A stretch of 64,000 nucleotides of DNA from Fibrobacter sp. (GCA_012523595.1 JAAYIG010000105.1:84415-148414); one strand, 5' to 3'; numbered from the stretch's first letter, positions 1 through 11,605 are shown. Notes: generated from the letters alone by a model not told the origin. Translations and numbers: made by a program.

Positions 1-924
1 CGGAACGGTTTTATTGGCACCCAGTGCAGCTTCGGAAAAAGAGATATCCAGATCGCAGACCAGGTCGGTTCCATGGCGTTTGAAGATACTGTGTGGTTTT
101 TCCTGAATGACCACTATAAGGTCACCTGCAGGACCTCCATTACGACCTGCATCCCCCATATTCGGCACACTTAAATAATTGCCTTCTGAAACCCCGGCGG
201 GGATATCCACAGATACGGTCTTCTCAGAAGCTTCCAGACCGGAACCGCTGCAGGCCGGACAGATATCAGCAAGAACATACCCTTGCCCATTACAGGTAGG
301 ACAGACACTTTCCTGAATCACCTGACCAAAAAAGGAGCTTGCCACATGACGAACACGCCCCGTTCCGTTACATTTCGGACAGGTATTGCGCTTGCCGCTC
401 CTGGAACCACTTCCACCACATGTGGAGCAGCGGTCTTTACGGCGGACTTTCACGGTTTTCTTTACACCTGAAGCAATCTCCTCAAGTGTCAACGGGAGCC
501 TGATCTGAAGATCGCTGCCCCGGAAACCAGCAGAAGAAGTTCCTCTGCGCCCCCTCGCGCCACCCATTTCAAAAAGATCGGCGAAAACCGAGTCGCCTCC
601 GAAATCATTCATAAAAGCCCGCAGTGCATCTGAAATATCAAACCCGCCAAAACCACCACCGCCAAAACCGCCGAATCCGCCGAAACCACCGCCATTCTGA
701 AAAGCAGCATGCCCAAACTGGTCATATTGGGAGCGCTTGGTGGCATCTTTTAACACCTCATAAGCCTCTGTAGCTTCTCTGAATTTTTCTTCTGCGGTTT
801 TATCCCCAGGATTCTTGTCGGGATGATACTTGACAGCCAGCTTGCGGTAAGCCTTCTTTATCTCATCCTCACTGGCATTGCGGGGTACACCAAGAATTTC
901 ATAATAATCAGCTTTGGTAGCCAT
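1..924 (-). CDS. dnaJ: Chaperone protein DnaJ (partial, 3' end outside window)
   Basis: Hsp40 co-chaperone that stimulates the DnaK ATPase and hands it unfolded substrates. The 308 visible codons begin [19 protein letters not shown]. They show the J domain with its HPD motif (KYHPDKN) at about residue 34, a Gly/Phe-rich linker at about 70-100, and all four CxxCxGxG zinc-finger repeats ([32 protein letters not shown]), followed by the start of the C-terminal substrate-binding domain. The family is about 375 residues, so roughly 70 codons lie beyond the left edge. It is the last gene of the groES-groEL-hrcA-grpE-dnaJ run, 41 bp after grpE, and is probably controlled by HrcA with the others. No dnaK is present here. 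Confidence 0.97.
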   Translation of the reverse strand, partial: MATKADYYEILGVPRNASEDEIKKAYRKLAVKYHPDKNPGDKTAEEKFREATEAYEVLKDATKRSQYDQFGHAAFQNGGGFGGFGGFGGGGFGGFDISDALRAFMNDFGGDSVFADLFEMGGARGRRGTSSAGFRGSDLQIRLPLTLEEIASGVKKTVKVRRKDRCSTCGGSGSRSGKRNTCPKCNGTGRVRHVASSFFGQVIQESVCPTCNGQGYVLADICPACSGSGLEASEKTVSVDIPAGVSEGNYLSVPNMGDAGRNGGPAGDLIVVIQEKPHSIFKRHGTDLVCDLDISFSEAALGANKTVP

Positions 925-965
925 GGCCTGTTTTATTAAACTCCAATCTGTTCAGAGTACTGCCT

Positions 966-1562
966 TCAGGTTTTTTCCGGAGTTTCTTTTCCGCTTGACA
1001 CAATTACCCTGGCGTGCTTAATGACTTTACCATTAAGACGATATCCACTTTCATAAATCTCCGCAATGGCACCTTCGGGGATCTTCTCGCTAGGCATCTT
1101 CATCAGAGCATCGTGCAGTTGAGGATCAAAAACTTCACCTACTTCAGCAAAAGATTCCAGTCCGTTTTTGCTTAAAACCGAATCGAATTTAGTATAAATC
1201 AACTTCATTCCTTCCAGTATTCCCTTGCACTCCTCCACAGACTCGCTGCTGCGAAGCGCACGCTCGAAAGTCTCCCTCACCTCAATCAATTCACCAACCA
1301 GTTTTTCGTTTGCCGATTCGACAAGCCGCTCATAATCACGGCTTACCCTCTTTTTGAAATTGTCAAATTCAGCCATCAAACGGATATATCTGTCGCTCAT
1401 CTGATCAAGCTGCTGCTTCAGATCCTCAACTGTATCTACAGATTCCTGTTCACTCTCTCCGGCTGCTCCGGTATCAGCAGCAGGTTGAACCTCTTTGGCC
1501 ATTTCCGAGCTTTTTTCTGAGTTCTGAGGTTCCTGCTCTTTATCTTTTTTTTCATCAGCCAT
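966..1562 (-). CDS. grpE: Nucleotide exchange factor GrpE
   Basis: GrpE is the nucleotide exchange factor of DnaK and a thermosensor. The 198-residue product has the family's acidic, disordered N terminus (about residues 1-45, rich in E, K and S). A long coiled coil follows at about 48-110 (DLKQQLDQMSDRYIRLMAEF), then the beta-domain with LESFAEVGEVFDPQLHDALM and GYRLNGKVIKHARVIVS. Length is normal. It lies 59 bp downstream of hrcA and upstream of dnaJ on the same strand, the classical HrcA-regulated order. Confidence 0.97.
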   Translation of the reverse strand: MADEKKDKEQEPQNSEKSSEMAKEVQPAADTGAAGESEQESVDTVEDLKQQLDQMSDRYIRLMAEFDNFKKRVSRDYERLVESANEKLVGELIEVRETFERALRSSESVEECKGILEGMKLIYTKFDSVLSKNGLESFAEVGEVFDPQLHDALMKMPSEKIPEGAIAEIYESGYRLNGKVIKHARVIVSSGKETPEKT

Positions 1563-1621
1563 AGGAAAAATCCCCTTTTGCTATTTTTGAGGTTGCAGTA
1601 AAATACATAAAGGGAAACTTG

Positions 1622-2653
1622 CTATGAGTGCAATTCTCCCAATACTTTTGCCGTATATTCCACAGCTGAAACAAGAAATGGATACGGCATTCTCTTCGGA
1701 CCAATTACCCCCAGACTACCCACCATACCACCAACCCGATAACCGGTTTTGATGATACTGAAAGACTGGAGTTGGTCCTGACGGTTTTCCTCACCGATGG
1801 AAATAAAAACTCTTCCCTGGTCCTCAGGTGTCTCAAACAGATGCACCAACATCTTCTTCTCTTCAAGAATCTCTATAACAGCTCCGACATTCTCCCTGTT
1901 GAAAAACTCAGGCTGAAGCATTACATTGGTTTCACCATCTGCAAAGACCTCCTCAGTTTCATCTTTCCATAGAAGCTTGCGTATAGAGGGGACCAGCAGG
2001 CGGATAATTCCCAGTTCCAGATCAGGCACATCCCCGAAAACCTTCTCATCATCAATTGTTATCTCTTCCAGAGCTTTTCCCGCAAATTTTGCGGAAATAA
2101 TTCTGCATGCAAGCTCAAGCCTGTCCTGAGGAATTTCGGTTTCAAATTCAACCACTACAGTCTTTACAAAACCAGACTCCAGTGCAACATTGAGGACATA
2201 ACGGTTTGCATCGACATGAAAGAGATTCAGTTGTTTCAGTATCCCTTTGCTCAATCGGGGAGCGAGTACCACCCCCAGTTGATTAGTTGCACGACTCAGC
2301 GCTCTGGTGGCCGTTTCCAGCAGCAGATGAAGGTCCGACTGGTCTATGGCGACCATTGAGTTCCTGATCAGATCCTTTGTATCATCGGAGATCTCAGTGT
2401 ATTTCATTATCCGGTCGACATAGTACCGGTATCCTTTGTCGGTAGGGATTCTACCTGCGGAAGTATGAGGCTGGGTTATAAATCCCCGGTCCTCAAGGTC
2501 ATACATGACATTTCGAATAGATGCCGGAGAGAGGTCAAAGCCTTTCAGTTTTGAAATGTATCGGGAGCCTGTTGGAGCAGCACTCAGAATGAAATTCCTG
2601 ACTACAGCATCCAATACCTGATGCTCTCGTTCAGTCAATTCTTCACGTTCCAT
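1622..2653 (-). CDS. hrcA: Heat-inducible transcription repressor HrcA
   Basis: HrcA binds CIRCE operators and represses groE and dnaK-type operons; its activity depends on GroEL folding. The 343-residue protein has the N-terminal winged helix-turn-helix (LTEREHQVLDAVVRNFI; SPASIRNVMYDLEDRGFI at about 41-58; HTSAGRIPTDKGYRYYVD) followed by the GAF-like dimerisation domain ending in GPKRMPYPFLVSAVEY. It sits between groEL and grpE. The only CIRCE seen in the window is upstream of groES, so hrcA probably represses its own transcription through that promoter. Confidence 0.97.
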   Translation of the reverse strand: MEREELTEREHQVLDAVVRNFILSAAPTGSRYISKLKGFDLSPASIRNVMYDLEDRGFITQPHTSAGRIPTDKGYRYYVDRIMKYTEISDDTKDLIRNSMVAIDQSDLHLLLETATRALSRATNQLGVVLAPRLSKGILKQLNLFHVDANRYVLNVALESGFVKTVVVEFETEIPQDRLELACRIISAKFAGKALEEITIDDEKVFGDVPDLELGIIRLLVPSIRKLLWKDETEEVFADGETNVMLQPEFFNRENVGAVIEILEEKKMLVHLFETPEDQGRVFISIGEENRQDQLQSFSIIKTGYRVGGMVGSLGVIGPKRMPYPFLVSAVEYTAKVLGELHS

Positions 2654-2687
2654 ATATTTTCCGGAATAAGTATAAAAATATGGAACG

Positions 2688-2713
2688 CCACAGAGGCATC
2701 AAAGCCCCTATGG
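2688..2713 (-). promoter_or_regulatory. Hairpin between groEL and hrcA (processing or attenuator candidate)
   Basis: In the 105-bp gap after groEL the minus strand can form a 10-bp stem (CCATAGGGGC with GCCTCTGTGG, two G-U pairs) around the 6-nt loop TTTGAT. A short T-rich stretch (ATTTTTAT) follows about 8 nt later, so it is not a canonical terminator. A partial terminator or RNA-processing site that lowers hrcA-grpE-dnaJ relative to groE is plausible but inferred. Confidence 0.45.
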
Positions 2714-2758
2714 CATCACCTGAAACAATTATGATAGTACGGGATACCGGCATGAATA

Positions 2759-4730
<1,972 letters not shown>

Positions 4731-4769
4731 AAAGCTCCTCCCTTTTACGGTTAAATTTCCATATTGGTA

Positions 4770-4796
4770 TTAGCACTCTATTTTGGCGAGTGCTAT
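4770..4796 (-). promoter_or_regulatory. CIRCE operator (HrcA binding site)
   Basis: The inverted repeat TTAGCACTC-N9-GAGTGCTAT matches the CIRCE consensus (TTAGCACTC-N9-GAGTGCTAA) at 17 of 18 arm positions. It lies 39 bp upstream of the groES start and just downstream of the predicted -10 element, covering the likely transcription start. Confidence 0.95.
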
Positions 4797-4797
4797 T

Positions 4798-4826
4798 AAA
4801 CTACTACCCGGGAAAAAAACTGTCAA
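4798..4826 (-). promoter_or_regulatory. Sigma70-type promoter of the groESL-hrcA-grpE-dnaJ operon
   Basis: On the minus strand a perfect -35 TTGACA (4826-4821) is followed after 17 bp by TAGTTT (4803-4798). The start site predicted about 7 bp further falls inside CIRCE, the usual arrangement for an HrcA-repressed promoter. Confidence 0.7.
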
Positions 4827-4931
4827 TACTTTTTTATGGAATTGAGCCCCTTTCAATGATATACTGAAGGAATAAGAAAGAAGTGGATCAGTACCACGGG
4901 CATCTATTTGCCAGCAAAAAACAGACCGCTT

Positions 4932-6107
4932 ATGCCAGGCTTTAAATTTATCCCTAAACCAAAGCTATCTTCTTCTGAACTACACCTGATTAAGAAAGTG
5001 ACTCTGATATCCCTCAGCGCAAGCGTTCTTCTCATTTGCCTCTCATGGGGATACCACTACATTAGAATTAAGAAATCATCTGCCACCGTTTCCAGTCAAA
5101 AAAACCTTGACCTGCTCCCCATTGACCTGCAAGCTCATCACTTTACCGCCCAAAGCTACATGCGCAGCGGAACGCCTGAGAAAGCAATCCCTCACCTTTT
5201 AAGAATAATGCCTCTGCGGAAGTACGATCTTCAGGTACGCAAAGACCTGGCAAACGCATATCTGGAATCTGGACACTATGAGGAATCTCTGGAGCAATAT
5301 GAGTTTTTAATCGAGAAGCAGCAGCTTCCTGAGAGCCTTGCAGCTGAAGTTTGTGCCCGAAGAGGCATTGCCCTTTACTATTCCGGCCATGTGGAGCAAA
5401 GCATAAGCAGTCTCTCAGAATGCCTCTCCCGCTATCCCACTTCTGCAAAATCTGCTTGTTTTCTGGGCCAGATCGAAGCCTCCCTGAGGCCAAAATCCCC
5501 GAAGATACTGGATTATCTGGAGCAAGCCCTGAGAATTGACTCATCTAATGTAGAGGCTTTATATCAGATGGCACGCTATTATATGCAACTTAATGATTAC
5601 CTGAAAGCTAGAATGTTGCTCCTTCAGGCGATCGAGATTGATCCCCTCCATGCAAAAAGTCATTCACGGCTGGGCATGGTCTACTATTACTTGTCAAAAC
5701 CGGATCTGGCAAAGGCATCCTACCAGACCGCTCTGGTGATAAACCCTGATGATTTCAACACGCGCTATAATCTTGGTGAACTCTACTACTCACTAATCAA
5801 TGACACTGCCCTTTCACTGGAGGAGTACAAGAAAGCGGTAACACAATACCCCGGGCATGTTGAGGCAAATTTTAAAATAGGATTGATCTGCATGAGAAAC
5901 GGCATGCTCAAAGAAGCCATCAGATATTTCGAGCAGGCTGTAAAGAACGATCAGAACAACACCCGAATACTCCTGCAGCTTGCAGTAGCATACGAAAAAC
6001 TCGAACTGCTTGACAAAGCAAAAGAGACCTACCACAGGATACTCAGCATTGATGATCTGAACAGTATCGCAAGGCAGAAAATCCGGCTAATTGCTCAATC
6101 CGAATAA
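4932..6107 (+). CDS. Membrane-anchored TPR-repeat protein
   Basis: Function unknown; probably an envelope scaffold. A single transmembrane segment lies near the N terminus (VTLISLSASVLLICLSWGYH, about residues 21-41). It is followed by a long alpha-helical region with at least seven tetratricopeptide repeats, for example AIPHLLRIMPLRKYDLQVRK, ALRIDSSNVEALYQMARYY and AIEIDPLHAKSHSRLGMVYY. The bulk should be periplasmic if the positive-inside rule is followed. The ATG at 4932 is preferred; an in-frame TTG at 4908 would add 8 residues, and neither has a clear ribosome-binding site. It is divergent from groES and shares its upstream region. Confidence 0.8.
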   Translation: MPGFKFIPKPKLSSSELHLIKKVTLISLSASVLLICLSWGYHYIRIKKSSATVSSQKNLDLLPIDLQAHHFTAQSYMRSGTPEKAIPHLLRIMPLRKYDLQVRKDLANAYLESGHYEESLEQYEFLIEKQQLPESLAAEVCARRGIALYYSGHVEQSISSLSECLSRYPTSAKSACFLGQIEASLRPKSPKILDYLEQALRIDSSNVEALYQMARYYMQLNDYLKARMLLLQAIEIDPLHAKSHSRLGMVYYYLSKPDLAKASYQTALVINPDDFNTRYNLGELYYSLINDTALSLEEYKKAVTQYPGHVEANFKIGLICMRNGMLKEAIRYFEQAVKNDQNNTRILLQLAVAYEKLELLDKAKETYHRILSIDDLNSIARQKIRLIAQSE

Positions 6108-6338
6108 GTCCTTGCTATCACTCCTGACAGGTATTCCAGTATAGGAGCAGCTGAAGGGATGGAATCCTTAAGATGGCTTTTTTCATAGAGTTATAAAAAA
6201 AGTTCTTGCTTTTGCCGAACAGTAATTGTATTCTAAATCATGCTCCTTCCCTGGAAATCTTTCCGGACAGGAGGTAAAAAACCCTGATCTCATCCATTTT
6301 TCTACATTTTCCAGCGCGGCTCATCAGCGGGGGATTTC

Positions 6339-6653
6339 ATGGGAAATATCACAAAAAAGGATCTTGTTGAAAGAATCTCCGAGCGCACCGGCCTGACTCA
6401 GGTTGATACAAAGATAGTAGTGGAGAGCTTCCTGGAATCAGTTGCCAAGGCACTCCAGAACGGTAACAATATCGAGATACGCGGCTTCGGCAGATTCAAA
6501 GTCAAGCAGAAGAAAGCGCGCATCGCACGCAACCCCCGTACTAACCAGTACATAGAAGTGGAAGCAGGTTTTAAACCGGTGTTTGAGGCATCAAAGGAAT
6601 TAAGAAAAAGAGTAAACGATTCACTCTGGGCAGAGACAGCAGAGCAAAAATAG
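6339..6653 (+). CDS. HU/IHF-family DNA-binding protein
   Basis: Small histone-like DNA-bending protein of 104 residues. It starts MGNITKKDLVERISERTGLT, continues with the dimerising helices, and carries the beta-arm region GRFKVKQKKARIARNPRT, with the RNP motif whose proline inserts into DNA at about residue 67. The motif EIRGFGRF at about 48-55 and the C-terminal helix FEASKELRKRV are typical. A GGGGG ribosome-binding site precedes the ATG by 5 nt. HU or an IHF subunit cannot be decided from sequence alone; the tail after residue 95 (NDSLWAETAEQK) is slightly longer than in E. coli HU. It converges on the thioredoxin-like gene with a 2-bp gap. Confidence 0.93.
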   Translation: MGNITKKDLVERISERTGLTQVDTKIVVESFLESVAKALQNGNNIEIRGFGRFKVKQKKARIARNPRTNQYIEVEAGFKPVFEASKELRKRVNDSLWAETAEQK

Positions 6654-6655
6654 AC

Positions 6656-7435
6656 TTATTCGGGCGAATCAGACCAGAGAGATATAGCAGCTTTTTTCAA
6701 ATCCTCATACCAGGAACGAACCTGTTCTGCAGAGACACCCAGACCTGACGCTACACTATCAAGAGGAGTTCCACATTCGACTTTCACAATCGCATCCCAC
6801 CGTGTCTTTGGTGTAATCACTTTTAATTGTTCGGGGATGCTCTCTCCCTCAATTTTAACAGTTTCTCCTGAATAACCGATTTCGACTTTTTTTCCCTGCC
6901 TTACTTCCAAAACAATTCTCTCCAGCTTTACATCAAGCGGTTCCGAACCATCATAACCAATAGCAGAGAATGCAATTTTTCCATAAGGATCGATTACAAA
7001 CAAAGCCGGAAGTGCCTCTACACCATACCTCTGCGCTGTTTTCCTGTAAGGATCCAGAAGCACCGGGATACTATATCCCTTTTCTTTGATAAAAGGGGAA
7101 ACAAGCGATGCACCCTCTTTGTCGATACTTATGCAGAATACCTTTACACTGTCATCTTTGTGTTTTTTGGAAAACCTCATCAGTTCAGGCATCTCTTTTT
7201 GACAAGGTTTGCAGTAAGTCGCCCAGAAGCTCAGAACAACGACCTGCCTTACAGAATTAATGTGTGGCTTTATCAGAGTGTCTCCGCAGAAAACACGCAA
7301 ACTGACACGATCACCGTTAAGCGCGGGAAGAGAGAATGTTGGTGCAGCCGAACCGGGAGGAAGCAATGCGGTATTGCCGGTAACAGGCTGAAAACAAACC
7401 AGGAAAATCAACAGGGCAAGGATTCTGGCTTTCAC
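6656..7435 (-). CDS. Secreted TlpA/ResA-type thioredoxin-like protein with C-terminal extension
   Basis: Probable extracytoplasmic thiol-disulfide oxidoreductase. A signal peptide (residues 1-20, ILALLIFLVCFQPVTG) is followed by an AhpC/TSA-Redoxin fold: PGSAAPTFSLPALNGD, then the redox motif FWATYCKPC with Cys75 and Cys78, then a cis-Pro region (GVEALPALFVIDPYG). After the domain (about 185 onwards) comes an unusual ~70-residue tail ending in VECGTPLDSVASGLGVSAEQ, which resembles a LysM or helix-turn-helix pattern. It is the last gene of a rho-proC-tlpA run, 21 bp after proC. The substrate is unknown. Confidence 0.85.
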   Translation of the reverse strand: MKARILALLIFLVCFQPVTGNTALLPPGSAAPTFSLPALNGDRVSLRVFCGDTLIKPHINSVRQVVVLSFWATYCKPCQKEMPELMRFSKKHKDDSVKVFCISIDKEGASLVSPFIKEKGYSIPVLLDPYRKTAQRYGVEALPALFVIDPYGKIAFSAIGYDGSEPLDVKLERIVLEVRQGKKVEIGYSGETVKIEGESIPEQLKVITPKTRWDAIVKVECGTPLDSVASGLGVSAEQVRSWYEDLKKAAISLWSDSPE

Positions 7436-7456
7436 TAATAAACCTCTTCTGAATAC

Positions 7457-8260
7457 TTATGATCCAAGCTGTTCTGATCGCCTGGTGGCAGCCACAACCG
7501 CTGAGATCACAGCATGCTTAAAAGCGTTCTCCTCCAGGGCAAGAAGACCACTTGCAGTCGTCCCCGCCGGAGACATGACTTTAGATTTAAGAGTAGAAGG
7601 ATTCTCACCGGTTTTGATGATCATCCCGGCAGATCCGACAACAGTCTGCAGAGCGCATTCTCGTGCGATTTCGTATGGAAGCCCGGCAGTGACACCACCT
7701 TCAATAAGGGCTTCGATAAAAAGGAAAACATAAGCAGGGCCGCTTCCCGAAAGCCCGGTTACCGCGTTAAGCATTTTTTCCGGGACAGAAAGGACCTTCC
7801 CACAGGCGCTGAGGAGCTTCTCTACTATGCCAGAGTCATCTTTACTGCAATTGACACTAAGAGAATAGGCGTTCATTCCCTCACCGACAAGCGCCGGTGT
7901 ATTGGGCATCACTCTGCAGATTCTCGCACCGGATGGGAGTGATTTCCGGAACGTTGAAATGCTCACACCTGCAGCTATTGAAATCCATATTGGTTTCAGA
8001 AGATCGGATTCTTTTACGGAGGAAAACAGGTTTAGAGCAGATGCAACATCGGAGGGCTTGACTGCCACAATCACGGCCGATGTAGTCCTGTCTCCGGAAA
8101 ACCAGTCAGAGGGAGGAAGTATCTTTACAGAATGTTCGAGCTTTTCACAAGCTTTTTGATTCTGATCGAAAGCCAATATTTCAATACCGCTGATCTTTGA
8201 CAGAAACGCGTTGATCAGGGCAGATCCCATGTTGCCGGTACCTAAAACACCGACTCTCAT
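7457..8260 (-). CDS. proC: Pyrroline-5-carboxylate reductase
   Basis: Last step of proline biosynthesis: NAD(P)H-dependent reduction of 1-pyrroline-5-carboxylate to proline, in the cytoplasm. The 267-residue protein begins MRVGVLGTGNMGSALINAF with the Rossmann GxGxMG motif. It carries ICRVMPNTPALVGEGM at about 117-132 and the C-terminal P5CR signature SPAGTTASGLLALEENAFKH at about 230-249. Length is normal (about 265-275). It is 27 bp downstream of rho on the same strand. Confidence 0.97.
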   Translation of the reverse strand: MRVGVLGTGNMGSALINAFLSKISGIEILAFDQNQKACEKLEHSVKILPPSDWFSGDRTTSAVIVAVKPSDVASALNLFSSVKESDLLKPIWISIAAGVSISTFRKSLPSGARICRVMPNTPALVGEGMNAYSLSVNCSKDDSGIVEKLLSACGKVLSVPEKMLNAVTGLSGSGPAYVFLFIEALIEGGVTAGLPYEIARECALQTVVGSAGMIIKTGENPSTLKSKVMSPAGTTASGLLALEENAFKHAVISAVVAATRRSEQLGS

Positions 8261-8287
8261 ATCTCTCCTCCAGTGTCAGGCAAATCC

Positions 8288-9535
8288 TCAGCTTTTCATA
8301 ACATCCAGGAATTCTCTGTTTGTCTTGGTGCTGCTGATCTTTTCAATCAGAAATTCCATCATTTCCACAGGAGTCATGGTAGCCAGGAATTTACGAAGTA
8401 TCCACATGCGGTTAAGTTCCTCTTCAGACAGCAGCAGTTCCTCTTTACGGGTTCCGGATCTCATCAGATCTATCGCGGGATAGATTCTGCGATCGGCGAT
8501 CTTACGATCGAGAACAAGTTCCATATTACCGGTTCCCTTGAACTCCTCGAAAATCACCTCGTCCATCCTGCTTCCGGTTTCTATCAGAGCGGTAGCGATG
8601 ATTGTAAGGCTTCCGCCATTGTCAATGTTTCGGGCAGCTCCGAAAAATCTTTTTGGTTTGTAGAGAGCCTGAGAATCCACACCACCGGAGAGAATTCTCC
8701 CAGAGTGGGGAGCCACTGTATTATGAGCCCTGGCCAGCCTGGTTATACTGTCAAGCAGGATCACTACATCGCGGTTGTGCTCAACAAGACGCTTGGCACG
8801 CTCGATGGCCATTTCTGCAACCACGACATGTCTTTCAGCCGGCTCATCGAAAGTGGAACTTATGATCTCGGCCTTGACAGAGCGCTGCATATCGGTCACT
8901 TCCTCAGGACGTTCATCGATAAGCAGTACGATCAGGAAAACTTCAGGATGATTATGCAGGATAGCGTTGGCGATGCTTTTAAGAAGGACTGTTTTTCCGG
9001 TACGCGGAGGTGCGACGATCAATCCTCTCTGGCCTTTCCCGATAGGAGTCAGGAGATTCATGATTCTGGTAGCGACATCTTTGTTATTGTACTCCAGGTT
9101 GAATCTCTCGTTGGGAAAAAGAGGCGTGAGGTCGTCAAAGTTAATCTTCTTTTTACACTCTTCCGGGTCCTCAAAGTTCACCATCTCCACACGAAGGAGA
9201 GCAAAATACCTCTCGGAGTCTTTGGGAGGACGGACCTGACCTGAAACTGTATCCCCGGTTTTCAGATAGAATCTTTTTATCTGTGAAGGTGACACATAGA
9301 TATCATCGGGACCACTTAAATAGCTATTGAGAGGTGAGCGAAGAAATCCGAAACCATCAGGCATTATTTCCAGCACTCCCTCGGCAAACATCTGCCCGTT
9401 CTGAGCGGCTTCAGCCTGAAGGATCTTGAAGATAAGTTCCTGGCGTCGCAAATTGCGATGCTCCCCTACATTGTAGGTAGCAGCCAGATCGTTCAGCTCA
9501 GTCATTGATTTTGACTTCAGTTCAGCAACATTCAT
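8288..9535 (-). CDS. rho: Transcription termination factor Rho
   Basis: Hexameric RNA-dependent ATPase/helicase that ends transcription. The 415-residue protein has the N-terminal Rho-N helical domain ([20 protein letters not shown]), the cold-shock-like RNA-binding domain ([26 protein letters not shown]), and the ATPase domain with Walker [19 protein letters not shown]. Further motifs are [14 protein letters not shown] and the R-loop with [20 protein letters not shown]. Length is like E. coli Rho (419). A GAGGTG ribosome-binding site precedes the ATG. First gene of the rho-proC-tlpA run. Confidence 0.98.
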   Translation of the reverse strand: MNVAELKSKSMTELNDLAATYNVGEHRNLRRQELIFKILQAEAAQNGQMFAEGVLEIMPDGFGFLRSPLNSYLSGPDDIYVSPSQIKRFYLKTGDTVSGQVRPPKDSERYFALLRVEMVNFEDPEECKKKINFDDLTPLFPNERFNLEYNNKDVATRIMNLLTPIGKGQRGLIVAPPRTGKTVLLKSIANAILHNHPEVFLIVLLIDERPEEVTDMQRSVKAEIISSTFDEPAERHVVVAEMAIERAKRLVEHNRDVVILLDSITRLARAHNTVAPHSGRILSGGVDSQALYKPKRFFGAARNIDNGGSLTIIATALIETGSRMDEVIFEEFKGTGNMELVLDRKIADRRIYPAIDLMRSGTRKEELLLSEEELNRMWILRKFLATMTPVEMMEFLIEKISSTKTNREFLDVMKS

Positions 9536-9881
9536 TCATACACCTCGATTGAATGGAAAAAGTTTACAGCAATTATCTATCAAAAAAACAACACTTATGT
9601 ATCTGGAATTTTTCTTAAGTTTGAAGAACTTACAACGATGCTTTCATGAAGATTATCTACTCACTGTTTACATCAGATATTCACAGAATTACTTGAATGC
9701 AAATCTCAATTGAAACCTTAGAATGGATTGCCCAATTGAACTGGTGTAAAACGCGAGGTCAAATAGGGTTGAAAGGAAGCGTCGTCTTCACTTCCTGATA
9801 TAAAATCATCAAAAGCGGAATCGTTGTCAAGTTTTTTTTACCTGTATTTTATTACGCAATCTCGAATTGATTATTTTCATC
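9536..9881. other. Intergenic region upstream of rho
   Basis: A 346-bp AT-rich stretch between rho and the methyltransferase gene, both on the minus strand. It should hold the rho promoter and leader. A TTGACA hexamer on the minus strand (9830-9825) is a -35 candidate, but no convincing -10 lies at normal spacing. No coding signal or clear terminator was seen. Confidence 0.5.
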
Positions 9882-11066
9882 TCACTCCAGAACCTTCAAT
9901 ACCAACCCTTTCAGATATTCCCCTTCCTTGTGAGCAATGTTGACAGGATGGTCGGGCCCGGAAGACAGTACATGCAAAACCTGCACCTGCCGTCCTGCAT
10001 CGGAAGCGGCTGAAAAAGCTATCTGACGAAACAGTTTGGGGTCAACCGCGTTTGAACAGGAAAAGGTAAAAATAATCCCCGCCGGCTCTATTTTCTTAAT
10101 GGCAATGAGGTTAATATCCTTATATCCTCTGCAGGCGGTTCTCAGTTCTCCGGGATGCCTGGCAAACTTTGGAGGATCCAGCACTATAAGATCATATTTT
10201 CTGTCGGATTCCCGAAGGTACTTGAAAATATCTGAGGATATAAAATTCACTTTCTCTTTTGAGAATCCGTTTTCAAGTACATTCTGCTCAGCCCACCTCA
10301 GTGCAGGCCTGGATATATCCACAAGGTCAACACTTTTAACACCTGCAGAAAGCGCATTTACCGAAAAGGCACCACTGTAGCAGAAACAATCACACATTCG
10401 TCTGTCGAGTGCATACCTTTTCAAGAGGTTTCTGTTCTGGCGCTGATCAAAAAAGAAACCGGTCTTCTGACCAGATTCCACATCAGCCCTGAATTTCAAA
10501 CCGTTTTCACTTAACAGAAGATTCTCAGGCACTTTCCCTGTAAGAATCCCGCTGCTTTCCGCCAATCCCTCCCGCTTTCGCGCATCAGTGTCGGACCGTT
10601 CGTAAATAAAAGCCGGAGAGAGTTCCTGGTTTAAAATATCAATAATACTGTTTCTGAAAAGTTCCATGCCGGCAGTAAGAATCTGGATCACCAGTCCTGA
10701 GGAATACTTGTCTACAATCAGCCCCGGTAAAAAATCGCCCTCGGAATTTACAAGCCGGCAGGAATCCGTCTCATTGTCCAGAATTGCCTTCCTGGCACTT
10801 ACAGCTCTGGCAATCCTGAACTTAAGAGTATCAGAATCAAATTTCTCATTGTGATGGGAAAGGATACGGACATTGATAGCAGATTGCGGATTATAATATC
10901 CTAAGGCAAGACACTCTCCGTTGTGAGAGAAAACCCTGCACTGCCCGCCATTTTCTCCAGTTCCCCCCACTTTGGATATTGCTCCGGAGAATATCCATGG
11001 ATGGCCCATCCGTACTGGTTTGTCCCGCCCGGCTTTCAAATAGACTTCAAACATCGCAACCGCCAA
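9882..11066 (-). CDS. RlmI/RlmK-type class I SAM-dependent RNA methyltransferase
   Basis: Predicted 23S rRNA m5C methyltransferase of the RlmI family. The 394-residue protein has an N-terminal PUA domain (VYLKAGRDKPVRMGHPWIFS at about 8-27), the family's central EEHE-like domain, and a Rossmann methyltransferase domain. Motifs in the latter are QRQNRNLLKRYAL, CYSGAFSVNALSAGVKSVD (motif I), and LIVLDPPKFARHPGE with the catalytic DPPKF, followed by FTFSCSNAVDP with the conserved Cys. Length matches E. coli RlmI (396). Its start overlaps the upstream receiver gene by 20 bp, so the two are probably co-transcribed. The exact target is inferred from the family. Confidence 0.88.
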   Translation of the reverse strand: MAVAMFEVYLKAGRDKPVRMGHPWIFSGAISKVGGTGENGGQCRVFSHNGECLALGYYNPQSAINVRILSHHNEKFDSDTLKFRIARAVSARKAILDNETDSCRLVNSEGDFLPGLIVDKYSSGLVIQILTAGMELFRNSIIDILNQELSPAFIYERSDTDARKREGLAESSGILTGKVPENLLLSENGLKFRADVESGQKTGFFFDQRQNRNLLKRYALDRRMCDCFCYSGAFSVNALSAGVKSVDLVDISRPALRWAEQNVLENGFSKEKVNFISSDIFKYLRESDRKYDLIVLDPPKFARHPGELRTACRGYKDINLIAIKKIEPAGIIFTFSCSNAVDPKLFRQIAFSAASDAGRQVQVLHVLSSGPDHPVNIAHKEGEYLKGLVLKVLE

Positions 11067-11454
11067 TACTCCCCAGAACAGCCCCGATCTCGTTTCGGGT
11101 ATAAGGTTTCTTTATTGCGGCTTTGAAGCCATAGCGAGATGGATCTGCCAGAACAGGATCACTGGAATATCCGCTTGTAGCAATTGCTTTGATATCGGTA
11201 AATTCCCGGTTCAATATCTCAAGCACCTCCTGCCCCCCCATGCCGCCTTTGATTGTCAAATCGAGAATCAGGAAATCAAATTTCTCTCCGGCTTCTCTTC
11301 TTTCTCTGTAAACCTTCAGCGCCTCAGCACCGGATAAAACTCCTCTGACCTCATATCCAATGCTCCGAAGGATGCTTTCAGCCATCTTTATAATGCTCGG
11401 CTCGTCATCCAAAAAAAGCACTCGTTTGTTTTTCCCAGATTCCGGAGATCGCAT
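11047..11454 (-). CDS. Stand-alone response-regulator receiver protein
   Basis: A 135-residue CheY-like receiver with no output domain. It begins RVLFLDDEPSIIKMAESIL with the acidic pair, has the phospho-acceptor Asp65 in FLILDLTIKGGMGG, then IATSGYSSDP with the conserved Ser, and Lys in AAIKKPYTRNEI. The GGMGG loop and KPYT region resemble receivers found at the C terminus of hybrid PAS kinases. It is translationally coupled to the methyltransferase gene. Its partner kinase is unknown; no kinase is adjacent. Confidence 0.88.
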   Translation of the reverse strand: MRSPESGKNKRVLFLDDEPSIIKMAESILRSIGYEVRGVLSGAEALKVYRERREAGEKFDFLILDLTIKGGMGGQEVLEILNREFTDIKAIATSGYSSDPVLADPSRYGFKAAIKKPYTRNEIGAVLGSIGGCDV

Positions 11455-11605
11455 AATTTGAGCTTTCTTGTATCCCGGTCAGACCGGATACACTGCAACA
11501 CCTTCGCCCTGAAAAAAATCAGGTCATGGTGGAGGAGGTTTGAATGAATATTCTACCAGAGGAAGAATACTTTTTTTCAAGAGAGATTACTTCCCTCTAA
11601 AAATA

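Noticed and set aside
8273..9244. 323-codon plus-strand frame opposite rho
   Set aside because: Antisense shadow of a highly conserved gene; the protein has no recognisable motif.
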